The notes beneath the pieces were generated by a model. The model searched no databases, was not told where the DNA came from, and was given only the letters and a program-made list of their open reading frames with translations. Shown piece by piece: positions 17,330 through 24,825 of a stretch of DNA of 27,842 bases (within the stretch, counting starts at the first letter, position 1; each line of letters begins with the position of its first letter). A program made the translations under genes and the position numbers. Origin of the DNA: an uncultured Bacteroides sp. (GTDB lineage Bacteria > Bacteroidota > Bacteroidia > Bacteroidales > Bacteroidaceae). The stretch lies in NCBI GenBank assembly GCA_900766005.1, contig CAAFTU010000081.1:1-27842 (forward strand). The letters run 5' to 3'.

Positions 17330-17361
17330 CAAAGATACGTGCTTTGCTTTATTCCAACAAA
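17330..17361 (-). promoter_or_regulatory. Promoter of the HdeD-like gene
   Basis: On the minus strand TTTG (17361-17358), a 20-bp spacer and TATCTTTG (17337-17330) match the Bacteroidetes -33/-7 consensus fully. Transcription would start near 17325, giving a leader of about 160 nt. The promoter lies just past the end of the RelA/SpoT gene. Confidence 0.75.
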
Positions 17362-17391
17362 TTATTGCGCCACATTTACACCACAATTTAA

Positions 17392-19275
17392 TCAGCGTTT
17401 ATCAGCCAGCTCCACCTGATGCACCTCGTCCACCCCTTTTATCTGATTGATAGAAGCGATAACCTGCTGCAGCTCACTGAAAGAATGAACCGAGAACTGA
17501 ATGGTACAATCCACGATTTCATCTACCGTAGCCACCTCCAGACTGGCGATGGGCAGCTTCATGCCATTCGTGATACAGTCCACCAGATCAATCAGCATGT
17601 GATAGCGGTCCACCGCATTGACATGCACACAAACCGGATAAAACAGGTCGGCATCTTCGGGAAAATCGACCGACACAATCGAATCTCCCTTTTGAGAAGC
17701 CATCCGGATGGCCACAGGACAATCACGCTTATGGATAGTCACCGTGCCGTCCAGCTCCCGGAAACCGATCACCTCATTGCCCGGCAGCGGATGACAATGC
17801 TGGCAGCGGTTCTTGGGGATAGACTTTGCCTGCCCCCAATACGACCGCAGAAAACGCTTCGCCTTGTAGGTCTGCACACAGTCAATCCAATCGGCACGGG
17901 GAGTGAAATGCGGATTCGTGCCCACCTCCACACAATCGCCATGATGCAGCTCTGTCTTGATGGAACACAGCTTGCCGTTTATCTTGGCATACTGCGCATG
18001 CTCGCCCACCGCACTGTGAATCTCGAAGGCAAAGTCGAGCGCCGAAGCCCGCTGCGGCAGGCTGATTGCCTGTCCTTTGGGCGTGAACACTGTGATATCC
18101 TCGTTGTAGAGCGAACTCACCACACTGTCCATATACCATCCCTCGGCTGTCTGACTTGCTGCATCTTTCAGCAAAGCCCGGAACTTGGCAATCCAGTTGT
18201 CCCAAGCCCCCTCCATGCGCTCCACCGCACAGCCCAGTTTGGAATTGAGCACCATCCGCTCCGAAGAAATATGAATCTCCTCCCAGATGCCCTGTCCGCT
18301 CAGCAGGCGGATATGAAAACTCTGATACCCGTTTTCCTTGGGCGAGTCGATATAGTTGATGATGCTGCTGGGCTGCTCCTTGAAGTGGTCGGTCAGAATG
18401 GAATAGATACGCAGGCAGATACTCTTCTCCTCCGCCTCGCACGGAGCCGGATAGATGAGACGGATGATATGCCTGTATTCCAGATGCTTAAAGTCGCGCC
18501 CCGTGTTGCGCAGTTTCCGCCAGATGCTGTAGGGCATGCGGTAGCGCACCTGCGTACGGGCCTCAATGCCGTGCTTGCTCAAAAGCTGCAGCATCTCCCC
18601 GGTAAACGCATCCAAGCGCTGCTGGTCCTCCTTCTTATCGGCCTCGATAGCCGCTTCCAGTTCTTGATACTCCAGCGGACAACGATAGCGCAGACTCAGA
18701 TTTTCCAGTTCGCGGCGGATGCCATACAACCCTAAGCGGTTGGCAAGCGGAGCATAGAAATAATCCGTCTCCCCTGCAATCTTCATCTGCTTGTCCGGCT
18801 GCATACTCTCCAGCGTCCGCATATTGTGCAGCCGGTCGGCCAGTTTAATCAGAATCGCCCGGATATCATAATGAAGCGACTCCAGCATCTGCTTGAAGTT
18901 GTCCACCTGCTTGGACGTTTCATACTGTTTCTTTTTCTGCTTGGTCACCACCCGCACCAGATAAGACACATCACTGCCGAAACGGCTTTTCACATCTTCG
19001 ATGGTAAAATCCGTGTCCTCCACCACATCGTGAAGAAAAGCCGCAATCACCGGATTGGGTCCCAGCTGCAATTCCTCCGCCACGATGCGGGCCACCGCCA
19101 CCGGATGAATGATATAAGGCGCTCCGCTTTTCCTCTTCTGGCCGGCGTGTGCCTCTTTGGCAAATTCAAAAGCCTGACGGATGCGGTTGCAGTCTTCCAC
19201 CGATACGTTTCGTTTTTCCATTACGGACAGGATCGATTCCAGCTGTCCGTTCATTAAGGTGTCATAGTCTTCCAT
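17392..19275 (-). CDS. RelA/SpoT homologue, likely (p)ppGpp hydrolase-biased
   Basis: Long RSH protein of 627 residues, about 100 shorter than usual Rel/SpoT. Domains: HD hydrolase (about 30-180) with His57, His82-Asp83 in HDVVED and Asp147 in KLADRLHN intact; synthetase-like region (about 235-340); TGS (about 392-452); a conserved-cysteine segment RCQHCHPLPG (490-499); and ACT (about 545-620). In the synthetase region the usual catalytic Asp (FD-L-A-R-V pattern) aligns with Tyr267, and the Lys of the RFKDYI motif aligns with Ile306, while YSIWRK and YQSFH remain. I infer active hydrolysis and weak or no synthesis. Bacteroidales usually carry a second, canonical Rel elsewhere. Confidence 0.9.
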   Translation of the reverse strand: MEDYDTLMNGQLESILSVMEKRNVSVEDCNRIRQAFEFAKEAHAGQKRKSGAPYIIHPVAVARIVAEELQLGPNPVIAAFLHDVVEDTDFTIEDVKSRFGSDVSYLVRVVTKQKKKQYETSKQVDNFKQMLESLHYDIRAILIKLADRLHNMRTLESMQPDKQMKIAGETDYFYAPLANRLGLYGIRRELENLSLRYRCPLEYQELEAAIEADKKEDQQRLDAFTGEMLQLLSKHGIEARTQVRYRMPYSIWRKLRNTGRDFKHLEYRHIIRLIYPAPCEAEEKSICLRIYSILTDHFKEQPSSIINYIDSPKENGYQSFHIRLLSGQGIWEEIHISSERMVLNSKLGCAVERMEGAWDNWIAKFRALLKDAASQTAEGWYMDSVVSSLYNEDITVFTPKGQAISLPQRASALDFAFEIHSAVGEHAQYAKINGKLCSIKTELHHGDCVEVGTNPHFTPRADWIDCVQTYKAKRFLRSYWGQAKSIPKNRCQHCHPLPGNEVIGFRELDGTVTIHKRDCPVAIRMASQKGDSIVSVDFPEDADLFYPVCVHVNAVDRYHMLIDLVDCITNGMKLPIASLEVATVDEIVDCTIQFSVHSFSELQQVIASINQIKGVDEVHQVELADKR

Positions 19276-19351
19276 AGCAGTATAATTATCAATTCAACAA
19301 TCAAGGAGACAACAGCATGAGCATGTCAAAACAAGTTGCCTGTTTATCGTA

Positions 19352-19394
19352 TTTTGTTGTTAAAGTTACAAATTTTGTCGCTAAAGTTACAAAA
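19352..19394 (-). repeat. 21-bp tandem duplication in the RSH promoter region
   Basis: Copies at 19352-19372 and 19373-19394 share TTTTGT, then TAAAGTTACAAA on the plus strand. On the minus strand the downstream copy supplies TAACTTTA (19368-19361, seven of eight to TAnnTTTG), and the other copy supplies TTTG (19393-19390) 21 bp away. The duplication may thus have created a promoter for the RelA/SpoT gene. Confidence 0.6.
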
Positions 19395-19422
19395 ATTTAT
19401 GAACGAACCTCTTTTTCTTCAT

Positions 19423-19459
19423 AAAAAAATCCCTGCCACAGTTTCCTGCAACAGGGATT
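19423..19459 (-). terminator. Terminator of the tricorn-like protease gene
   Basis: On the minus strand AATCCCTG pairs perfectly with CAGGGATT across a 16-base loop that can pair further, followed by a run of seven T. It lies 37 bp after the stop codon. Confidence 0.9.
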
Positions 19460-19495
19460 CTTTCTCCAGAAGGAGGCATTCTGCCGCCCTTCGGC

Positions 19496-22400
19496 TTATT
19501 TTTTCTTGGCATCCAGCTCCTTCAGCAGTTCGTCTACTGCCGTCTTCAGCTGTGTATCCTCACCTTTCACCACCGTTTCAGGCGCATTTGCCACACGCAC
19601 ATCCGGCTCCAGCTGAGCATTCTCCAGATACGTACCGTCGGGCAGACGATAGCCGATGATAGGAATACCGAAAAGCAAAGACGGATCCTGCAGCGTTTCC
19701 CAAGAAACACTGGTCATCGTACCCGGCACCGGCATACCCACCAGTTTGCCCATGCGGCGATGCTTGTACACCCACGGAGTGCCATGCGCATTGGAGTAGT
19801 TGGCTTCACACTGCACCATGATGGAAGGCTTGTTCCAGCGACGGCTCGGCATGTCGCAGGCTTCGCGTCCGCGCACCACCTGCGTGAGGTATTTCTCACC
19901 GCTGAAAAGCACCTCGATATCTTCATGCAAGCGACCACCCCCGTTGAAGCGGGTATCAATCACAATTCCGTCGCAATGATTGTATTTACCCAAAATGTCT
20001 GAATAAACCGTACGGAAACTGCCGTCGTCCATCGACTTGATGTGCACATAGCCCAGTCGGCCGCCCGACCAGCGCTCCACATCGGCTGCGCGCTGTTTCA
20101 CCCAGCGCCGGTAGAGCAGGCTGTTGAACTGACCGCCCGAGATCGGCTTCACCACCTCTTCCCAGCGCTCACCGCTTTGAGGAGAATAGAGCGATACCAG
20201 CAGTTTCTTGCCCGTTTCACCGTTCAGCAGCTGATAGATATCCGCCTGCTTGTCCAGTTCCTTGCCGTTGATCTTCTCGATGATGCAGCCCGCTTTCACC
20301 TTCGTGCGAGCATGGTCGAACGGACCCTTCTCCACCACCTCATCAATCTTCAGACCCTTATCCTGATACGTCCAGTCGAACAGCAGTCCCAGGTTGGCTG
20401 TAGCCTTGGCGCGTCCCCCCGAAGCATAACTGCTTCCCGTATGCGACACATTCAGTTCGCCCAGCAGCTCGCTCAGCAACTCGGCAAAATCATAATTGTT
20501 GTCGATATGCGGCAAGAACTTCCGGTAAGCAGCCGTCATGGCATCCCAGTCCACCCCATGCATATTGAGGTTATAGAAGCGCTTCTGCACCTGCTTGTAC
20601 ACATGATTGAACATCGCTTCCCGCTCGGCAGCGAGATCCATCTCCATCACCGCCTGATACGTAATCGGCTTCAGCATCTCCGACTTGCCATCCATCTTCT
20701 GCATGCCCCGTCCGCTGAAGAGATACACATTGCCGCTGTTGTCGAGCATGAGCGAAGCCCATCCCGAATTCAGCTTATGCAACCGCTTGGTATCGCCTTC
20801 CCGCAGATTCAGTTTCCAGAGGTCGTAGCCCCCTTCAAAGGCAGCGAAATAATACAAGTTCTCCCCGTCTTTGGAAAGCACGGCATCCCCCAGTTGAGAC
20901 GAATGCGGAGTCAGGCGCACGATGCGGTCTTCCACACCGTCGAGTTCCACCACAATACCTTTGGCTTCCTCCTCTTTTCCGTCCGCCTGGCCGTCTTTGC
21001 CGTCCTTGGCCTTCTTATCCTTGCTCTTCTTGTCCTTGCCGCTGGCATTCTTGTCCTTATCCTTCAGCTTCTTCTGCTCCTTTTCAAATTCCTTCAGCAG
21101 CTCGAAATCCTCCTTGTTCAATCGGTAGCGGTCGTAAGCCTCCTGATTCAGGAACACCATCATGACATCCATCTGAGAACCCCAGGAAGCATGAGCGCGC
21201 ATACCGTAGCGCTCAGTAGCAAACAGCAGTGCGTTGCCGTCGAGCACCCAGCGGGGACCGCCGTTCATGTATCCGCTTTGCGTGAGGTTAACAATCTGGC
21301 CCCCCTGCGCACTCACCAAGCCCACATCCGAATAAGGGTCGTGGTGATTGCCGATAAATTCGAGCGCAAACCACTTGCCGTCGGGCGACCATTCATACTC
21401 AAATCCGCCTCCAGTGCTGAACCAAGTGGAACCGTCGGTCACCTGGCGCACCTTCTTCGTAGCCAGATTGAGCACCATCAAGCGGTTGCGGTCTTCGATA
21501 AAGGCGAGTTCCTTGCCGTCGGGCGAATATTTCGGATACATCCGTTCCACATTCTTTGAAGGCAGCAGCACCTCTTCTTCCACCAGCATGGCATGGGGGA
21601 AATTCGGGTCTTCCTCACGGACAATCTTAGCTGTATACAGCTGCCAGTTGCCCGTCCGTTCGCTGGCATACACCAAGGTGCGGTTGTCGGGTGCAAAAGA
21701 CACAGCTGTCTCCATGGCCGGCGTATTCGTAATCTGCTTCGTCGTGGTGTAGTCGGTCGACGTCACAAAGACATCGCCGCGCACGATAAACGCCACCTGC
21801 TTGCCGTCGGGCGATACGGCTGCCGAAGTAGCCCCCTGCGCATAGCGGAGCGTAGCCATCGGATCCTCCTCATCGCGCACCAGGTCCACCTTCACCCGCT
21901 GCGGACGGCCTCCCGCCTGCTGCGTGTACAGTTCGCCGTCGTAGGTGTAGCAAAGCGTTCCGTTCCGGCTGATAGACAAGAAGCGCACCGGATGCGTCTT
22001 GAACGAGGTCACTGCCTTCACCTCCTCGGGACGGTCCACCGGGAACGTGTAGACATTGAACGAGCCCCCGTTGCGTTCACTCAGGAAGTAGACCGACTGC
22101 TCATCGGGAGCAAACACCGCATTACGATCTTCTCCCTCCCGGTTGGTCAGATTCGTATGTTTGCCCGTCTCAACATCATACACCCAGATGTCACGGGTAA
22201 TCGATGACGTATGGTGTTTTCGCCATTCGCTTTCAAAGCCCTTCTGGTCTTGATAAAGGAAGCGCTTGCCTTTCTGGCTGAAGCACACACTCTCGGCCGG
22301 AGTGCCCAGCACCTGCGTGGTGCGTCCACCGTCCACCGGCACCTGATACAGTTCGCTCATCGCTCCCGAGGGGAACAAGACACTGGCTGAAGGGTCCTGA

Positions 22401-22780
22401 ATGGAGGCAGAAAACAGAATATGCTTGCCGTCGGGTGTGAAAGCAGAAGGAGTCTCTGCAGCAGAATGATACGTGAGCCGACGGGCTGATCCGCCGGTTG
22501 CCGGCATCACAAAGATATCAAAACTCCCATGACGGTCGCTCGCGAAAGCAAGCTGCTTCCCGTCGAGCGACCACACCGGATGCGTTTCATACGAAGGCAA
22601 CGTGGTGAGCTGCACGGCTGTTCCCCCCTGCACAGGCACTTTGTAAATATCGCCTTTGTAGCAGAAAGCGATTTCCTTTCCGTCGGGCGAGATGCATGCA
22701 TTCCGCAGCCACAACGGATTCACGGCATAACCGGTCAATGAGGTCAATGCCAATGATAAACCTACAATCAGTTTTTTCAT
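19496..22780 (-). CDS. Secreted tricorn-like S41 serine protease with beta-propeller
   Basis: Exported protease of 1094 residues. Residues 1-19 form a Sec signal peptide (MKKLIVGLSLALTSLTGYA). Residues about 20-560 hold repeated SPDGK / PDGK blades of TolB/PD40 beta-propellers. A Lys-rich linker spans about 566-607, followed by further blades, a helical region, a PDZ domain (about 805-875) and the S41 catalytic core. By alignment with tricorn, the catalytic group is Ser779-His780 (NVSHTGSS), nucleophile Ser996 (NYSNAHG) and Glu1053 (YLENAQLEPD). NGGGR (946-950) is also typical. It likely degrades peptides in the periplasm. Its closest neighbour upstream is the metallo-hydrolase gene in the same direction. 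Confidence 0.92.
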   Translation of the reverse strand: MKKLIVGLSLALTSLTGYAVNPLWLRNACISPDGKEIAFCYKGDIYKVPVQGGTAVQLTTLPSYETHPVWSLDGKQLAFASDRHGSFDIFVMPATGGSARRLTYHSAAETPSAFTPDGKHILFSASIQDPSASVLFPSGAMSELYQVPVDGGRTTQVLGTPAESVCFSQKGKRFLYQDQKGFESEWRKHHTSSITRDIWVYDVETGKHTNLTNREGEDRNAVFAPDEQSVYFLSERNGGSFNVYTFPVDRPEEVKAVTSFKTHPVRFLSISRNGTLCYTYDGELYTQQAGGRPQRVKVDLVRDEEDPMATLRYAQGATSAAVSPDGKQVAFIVRGDVFVTSTDYTTTKQITNTPAMETAVSFAPDNRTLVYASERTGNWQLYTAKIVREEDPNFPHAMLVEEEVLLPSKNVERMYPKYSPDGKELAFIEDRNRLMVLNLATKKVRQVTDGSTWFSTGGGFEYEWSPDGKWFALEFIGNHHDPYSDVGLVSAQGGQIVNLTQSGYMNGGPRWVLDGNALLFATERYGMRAHASWGSQMDVMMVFLNQEAYDRYRLNKEDFELLKEFEKEQKKLKDKDKNASGKDKKSKDKKAKDGKDGQADGKEEEAKGIVVELDGVEDRIVRLTPHSSQLGDAVLSKDGENLYYFAAFEGGYDLWKLNLREGDTKRLHKLNSGWASLMLDNSGNVYLFSGRGMQKMDGKSEMLKPITYQAVMEMDLAAEREAMFNHVYKQVQKRFYNLNMHGVDWDAMTAAYRKFLPHIDNNYDFAELLSELLGELNVSHTGSSYASGGRAKATANLGLLFDWTYQDKGLKIDEVVEKGPFDHARTKVKAGCIIEKINGKELDKQADIYQLLNGETGKKLLVSLYSPQSGERWEEVVKPISGGQFNSLLYRRWVKQRAADVERWSGGRLGYVHIKSMDDGSFRTVYSDILGKYNHCDGIVIDTRFNGGGRLHEDIEVLFSGEKYLTQVVRGREACDMPSRRWNKPSIMVQCEANYSNAHGTPWVYKHRRMGKLVGMPVPGTMTSVSWETLQDPSLLFGIPIIGYRLPDGTYLENAQLEPDVRVANAPETVVKGEDTQLKTAVDELLKELDAKKK

Positions 22781-22857
22781 ATTTACTTCTTTACTTCTAT
22801 TGTTTTATATTTATTTCTTTTTCACAACTTACTTCTATCTATATTTTTTAATTGATA

Positions 22858-22881
22858 GAATCATTTCTGATTCCAAAGATA
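22858..22881 (-). promoter_or_regulatory. Promoter -7 box and start-site hairpin of the protease gene
   Basis: On the minus strand TATCTTTG (22881-22874) matches TAnnTTTG exactly; the -33 region, inside the end of the upstream gene, is weak. Immediately after it GAATCA-GAAA-TGATTC (22873-22858) makes a perfect hairpin at the expected 5' end of the transcript, where it might stabilise the mRNA. The rest of the leader is A-rich with AGAAGTAA repeats near the start codon. Confidence 0.55.
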
Positions 22882-22898
22882 CAGACGCAGCCACCCGA

Positions 22899-23711
22899 TC
22901 AGAGGTCCACCTGCATCACATGCCCCGTGTGGTTATAGAACACCCTGCTGCCCAAATCCCTGCAGAAAGAAGCATACTGGTCCACCCCGGTGCAATGACA
23001 CACCCCGATCTGCTCGGGCAAGTGCTCCTGCAGATAGCTCACGATGGGACGATATTTTTCCTCGCCGGCCCCGTGGATGTGAAATCCGCCCATAAGCAGG
23101 CGGAGCTGCCGGTGAGGATAAGCACAGCAGACGGTGCGCAGCATATTCGTAATTCCCCGGTGAGAGCAGGCACTGATCACAGCCATGCCCTCCTCTCCCA
23201 CCAGTGCCACAGCCAGTTCGTCTTCAAAAGTATCCGCCATCCGTCCGCCGGGCAGCTGCACAAAGAAATGGTCAAAATGCGTATCGGCCGGATTCACGAT
23301 GGGCAACTGGGGAAAAAGGACAACACCCGGCAGCAGTTCGGTCTGCTCTTCAATAAAACGGAAACGGGCAAGGTCGAGCGCATCGGTGTGCTTCATGCCG
23401 TTTTCACGATCGTCCTTGAACTTGGGCGCCAGCACCCCCCGCTTGCACACCACAGCAGCATGCCCGTTGAGCTGCAAGAAATAGCGCAGTCCGCCCGTAT
23501 GATCACTGTGTCCATGCGAAAGAATCAGATAATCCACCTCTTGCAGGTCGATGTGCAGCAACCGGGCGTTGCGGATAAACAGATCGGATGCACCCGTATC
23601 AAACAAAACCTTTCCCGAAGGAGTTTCGATATAGATCGACAGTCCGTGCTCAGCCTGCAGCTTGCGGCCATACACCCCGTTCTCTACCAATGTGGTCAGT
23701 TGAAATCTCAT
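22899..23711 (-). CDS. Metallo-beta-lactamase-fold hydrolase (COG1237-like)
   Basis: Cytoplasmic metallo-beta-lactamase-fold protein of 270 residues. The metal motif HGHSDH is present (His66, His68, Asp70, His71), preceded by LFDTGAS and followed by ACSHRGI and GGFHIHG, which give the further metal ligands. This pattern is that of the COG1237 group, often labelled dihydropterin-ribofuranosylaminobenzene phosphate synthase after an archaeal member; that activity should not be assumed. No signal peptide is seen. It lies upstream of the protease gene, 118 bp apart, with a separate promoter between them. Confidence 0.88.
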   Translation of the reverse strand: MRFQLTTLVENGVYGRKLQAEHGLSIYIETPSGKVLFDTGASDLFIRNARLLHIDLQEVDYLILSHGHSDHTGGLRYFLQLNGHAAVVCKRGVLAPKFKDDRENGMKHTDALDLARFRFIEEQTELLPGVVLFPQLPIVNPADTHFDHFFVQLPGGRMADTFEDELAVALVGEEGMAVISACSHRGITNMLRTVCCAYPHRQLRLLMGGFHIHGAGEEKYRPIVSYLQEHLPEQIGVCHCTGVDQYASFCRDLGSRVFYNHTGHVMQVDL

Positions 23712-23750
23712 TTTACCAAACTTTCAGATTTTTCGTTTTATCAAACATTC
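23711..23750 (-). repeat. 25-bp repeat abutting the metallo-hydrolase start codon
   Basis: TTTTACCAAACTTTC at 23711-23725 and TTTTATCAAACATTC at 23736-23750 are 15-bp direct repeats with two mismatches, separated by 10 bp. The first one includes a base of the start codon of the minus-strand gene. Confidence 0.65.
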
Positions 23751-23799
23751 AGTTGCCTGCGGGCCGTTGCTGCAAATGCAGACATACCCCTACAAACTG

Positions 23800-23859
23800 C
23801 AAATATAAGCATTCTTCCGATGAAAAAAAGAGATAGAACCCCCGGATTTTATATCTTTG
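23800..23859. promoter_or_regulatory. Divergent overlapping promoters of metallo-hydrolase and AlkD-like gene
   Basis: TATATTTG on the minus strand (23807-23800) faces the metallo-hydrolase gene, and TATCTTTG on the plus strand (23852-23859) faces the AlkD-like gene. Both fit TAnnTTTG exactly. Their -33 regions fall in the shared 44 bp between the boxes and are weak on both sides, so the promoters may compete. Confidence 0.55.
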
Positions 23860-23895
23860 CAGAGTAAAAAGCGAGAAATCTGAAACAAAACAGCA

Positions 23896-24588
23896 ATGGA
23901 AATCAGAGAAGAAATACGCAACAAACTCCACGCCTGGGCCGATGCCCGTTACCGGGAGTTCCACTCGGGCCTCGTGCCGGATACGCCTCATATCCTGGGC
24001 GTACGGATTCCTCTGCTCCGGCAGCTGGCCAAGGAATTAGTGCGAGACAGCCGCTGGCGCGACTTCGTAGGGGCAACCGACACCTGCTATTACGAAGAAA
24101 CCATGCTGCAAGGCATGATGATAGGTCGGCTGAAAATGAGCTGGGAAGAGAAGAAAAGCTACATACAGCAGTTTGTGCCGCGCATCAACAACTGGGCGGT
24201 GTGCGACATCTTCTGCGGCGAACTGAAGAAATCAGCACGGAAAGAACCGGAGGCAGTGTGGGACTTCCTGCAGCCCTATCTGGCATCCGAGAAGGAATTT
24301 GAACAGCGGTTCGGCATTGTCATGCTGCTCCATTTTGTCGACGAGAAGCATCTCCCGGCACTGTTTGCCTATGCCGACACGTTCTGTGCGGAAGGCTATT
24401 ATGCCCGCATGGCACTGGCGTGGGTGCTGTCTGTGTGTTATGTCCACTTTCCGAAACCCACACTGGCTTATCTGCAGCGCAGCAGGCTGGACCGCTGGAC
24501 CTACAACAAAGCATTGCAGAAAAGCATTGAATCGCTCAGAGTCAGCGCTACCGACAAAACCATCCTGCGCAGCATGAAGCGGAAATGA
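23896..24588 (+). CDS. AlkD-like DNA alkylation repair protein
   Basis: HEAT-like-repeat protein of the AlkC/AlkD family (PF08713). Characterised AlkD members excise 3- and 7-alkylated purines without flipping the base. The 230 residues match AlkD length. Visible family marks are GVRIPLLRQLAKEL near residue 35, the EETMLQGMMIG helix, and NNWAVCDIFCGEL, the conserved Asn-Trp-x-x-Cys-Asp segment, with EQRFGIVMLL after it. It is cytoplasmic and monocistronic. The stop codon lies in the first copy of a 24-bp repeat. The enzyme activity is inferred from family. Confidence 0.88.
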   Translation: MEIREEIRNKLHAWADARYREFHSGLVPDTPHILGVRIPLLRQLAKELVRDSRWRDFVGATDTCYYEETMLQGMMIGRLKMSWEEKKSYIQQFVPRINNWAVCDIFCGELKKSARKEPEAVWDFLQPYLASEKEFEQRFGIVMLLHFVDEKHLPALFAYADTFCAEGYYARMALAWVLSVCYVHFPKPTLAYLQRSRLDRWTYNKALQKSIESLRVSATDKTILRSMKRK

Positions 24589-24660
24589 AGCGCACGGCAT
24601 GAAACATGCAATATGAAGCATACGGCATGGAATGTGCGGAAATGAAGCGCACGGCATGAG
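24579..24660 (+). repeat. 24-bp exact repeat overlapping the AlkD-like stop codon
   Basis: GCGGAAATGAAGCGCACGGC plus ATGA is found at 24579-24602 and again, identical, at 24637-24660. A partial middle copy (ATGAAGCATACGGCATG) lies between. The first copy includes the final codons and TGA of the upstream gene. Confidence 0.92.
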
Positions 24661-24757
24661 GTGGAAATGACTTAGTCCGCCCAAAAAGAAATTGACAAAA
24701 AATGGATAAAGGACAAATAATAAAGGCGAGCAAAGGATTGACTTCGAAAAAATAACC

Positions 24758-24810
24758 TATATTTGCAGCCAATTAATTGCTAACTATATTTGCAATCAAT
24801 AATTAACTAC
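24758..24810 (+). promoter_or_regulatory. Promoter of the thioredoxin lipoprotein gene, from a ~27-bp duplication
   Basis: Two tandem copies (24758-24784 and 24785-24810) each start TATATTTGCA. The second TATATTTG (24785-24792) is a perfect -7 box, and TTTG of the first copy (24762-24765) is a perfect -33 element exactly 19 bp upstream. Start near 24798 gives a leader of about 28 nt. Confidence 0.8.
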
Positions 24811-24825
24811 TAAATTTTATAGAAC

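Noticed and set aside
19760..19820. Loss of the catalytic serine in the tricorn-like protease
   Set aside because: A first alignment to tricorn YAGSDGD put Ala at the nucleophile, but alignment to the YSNAE form common in S41 proteins places Ser996 correctly.
20042..21559. 505-codon plus-strand frame over the protease gene
   Set aside because: Antisense shadow; its leucine-rich stretch mirrors the Lys-rich linker on the coding strand.
22800..23867. 355-codon plus-strand frame over the metallo-hydrolase gene
   Set aside because: The minus strand encodes a complete metal-binding motif set; this frame has no domain and runs through promoters.
24548..24772. 74-codon minus-strand frame after the AlkD-like gene
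   Set aside because: It is produced by the 24-bp repeat and overlaps the thioredoxin gene promoter region; no start signal or domain.
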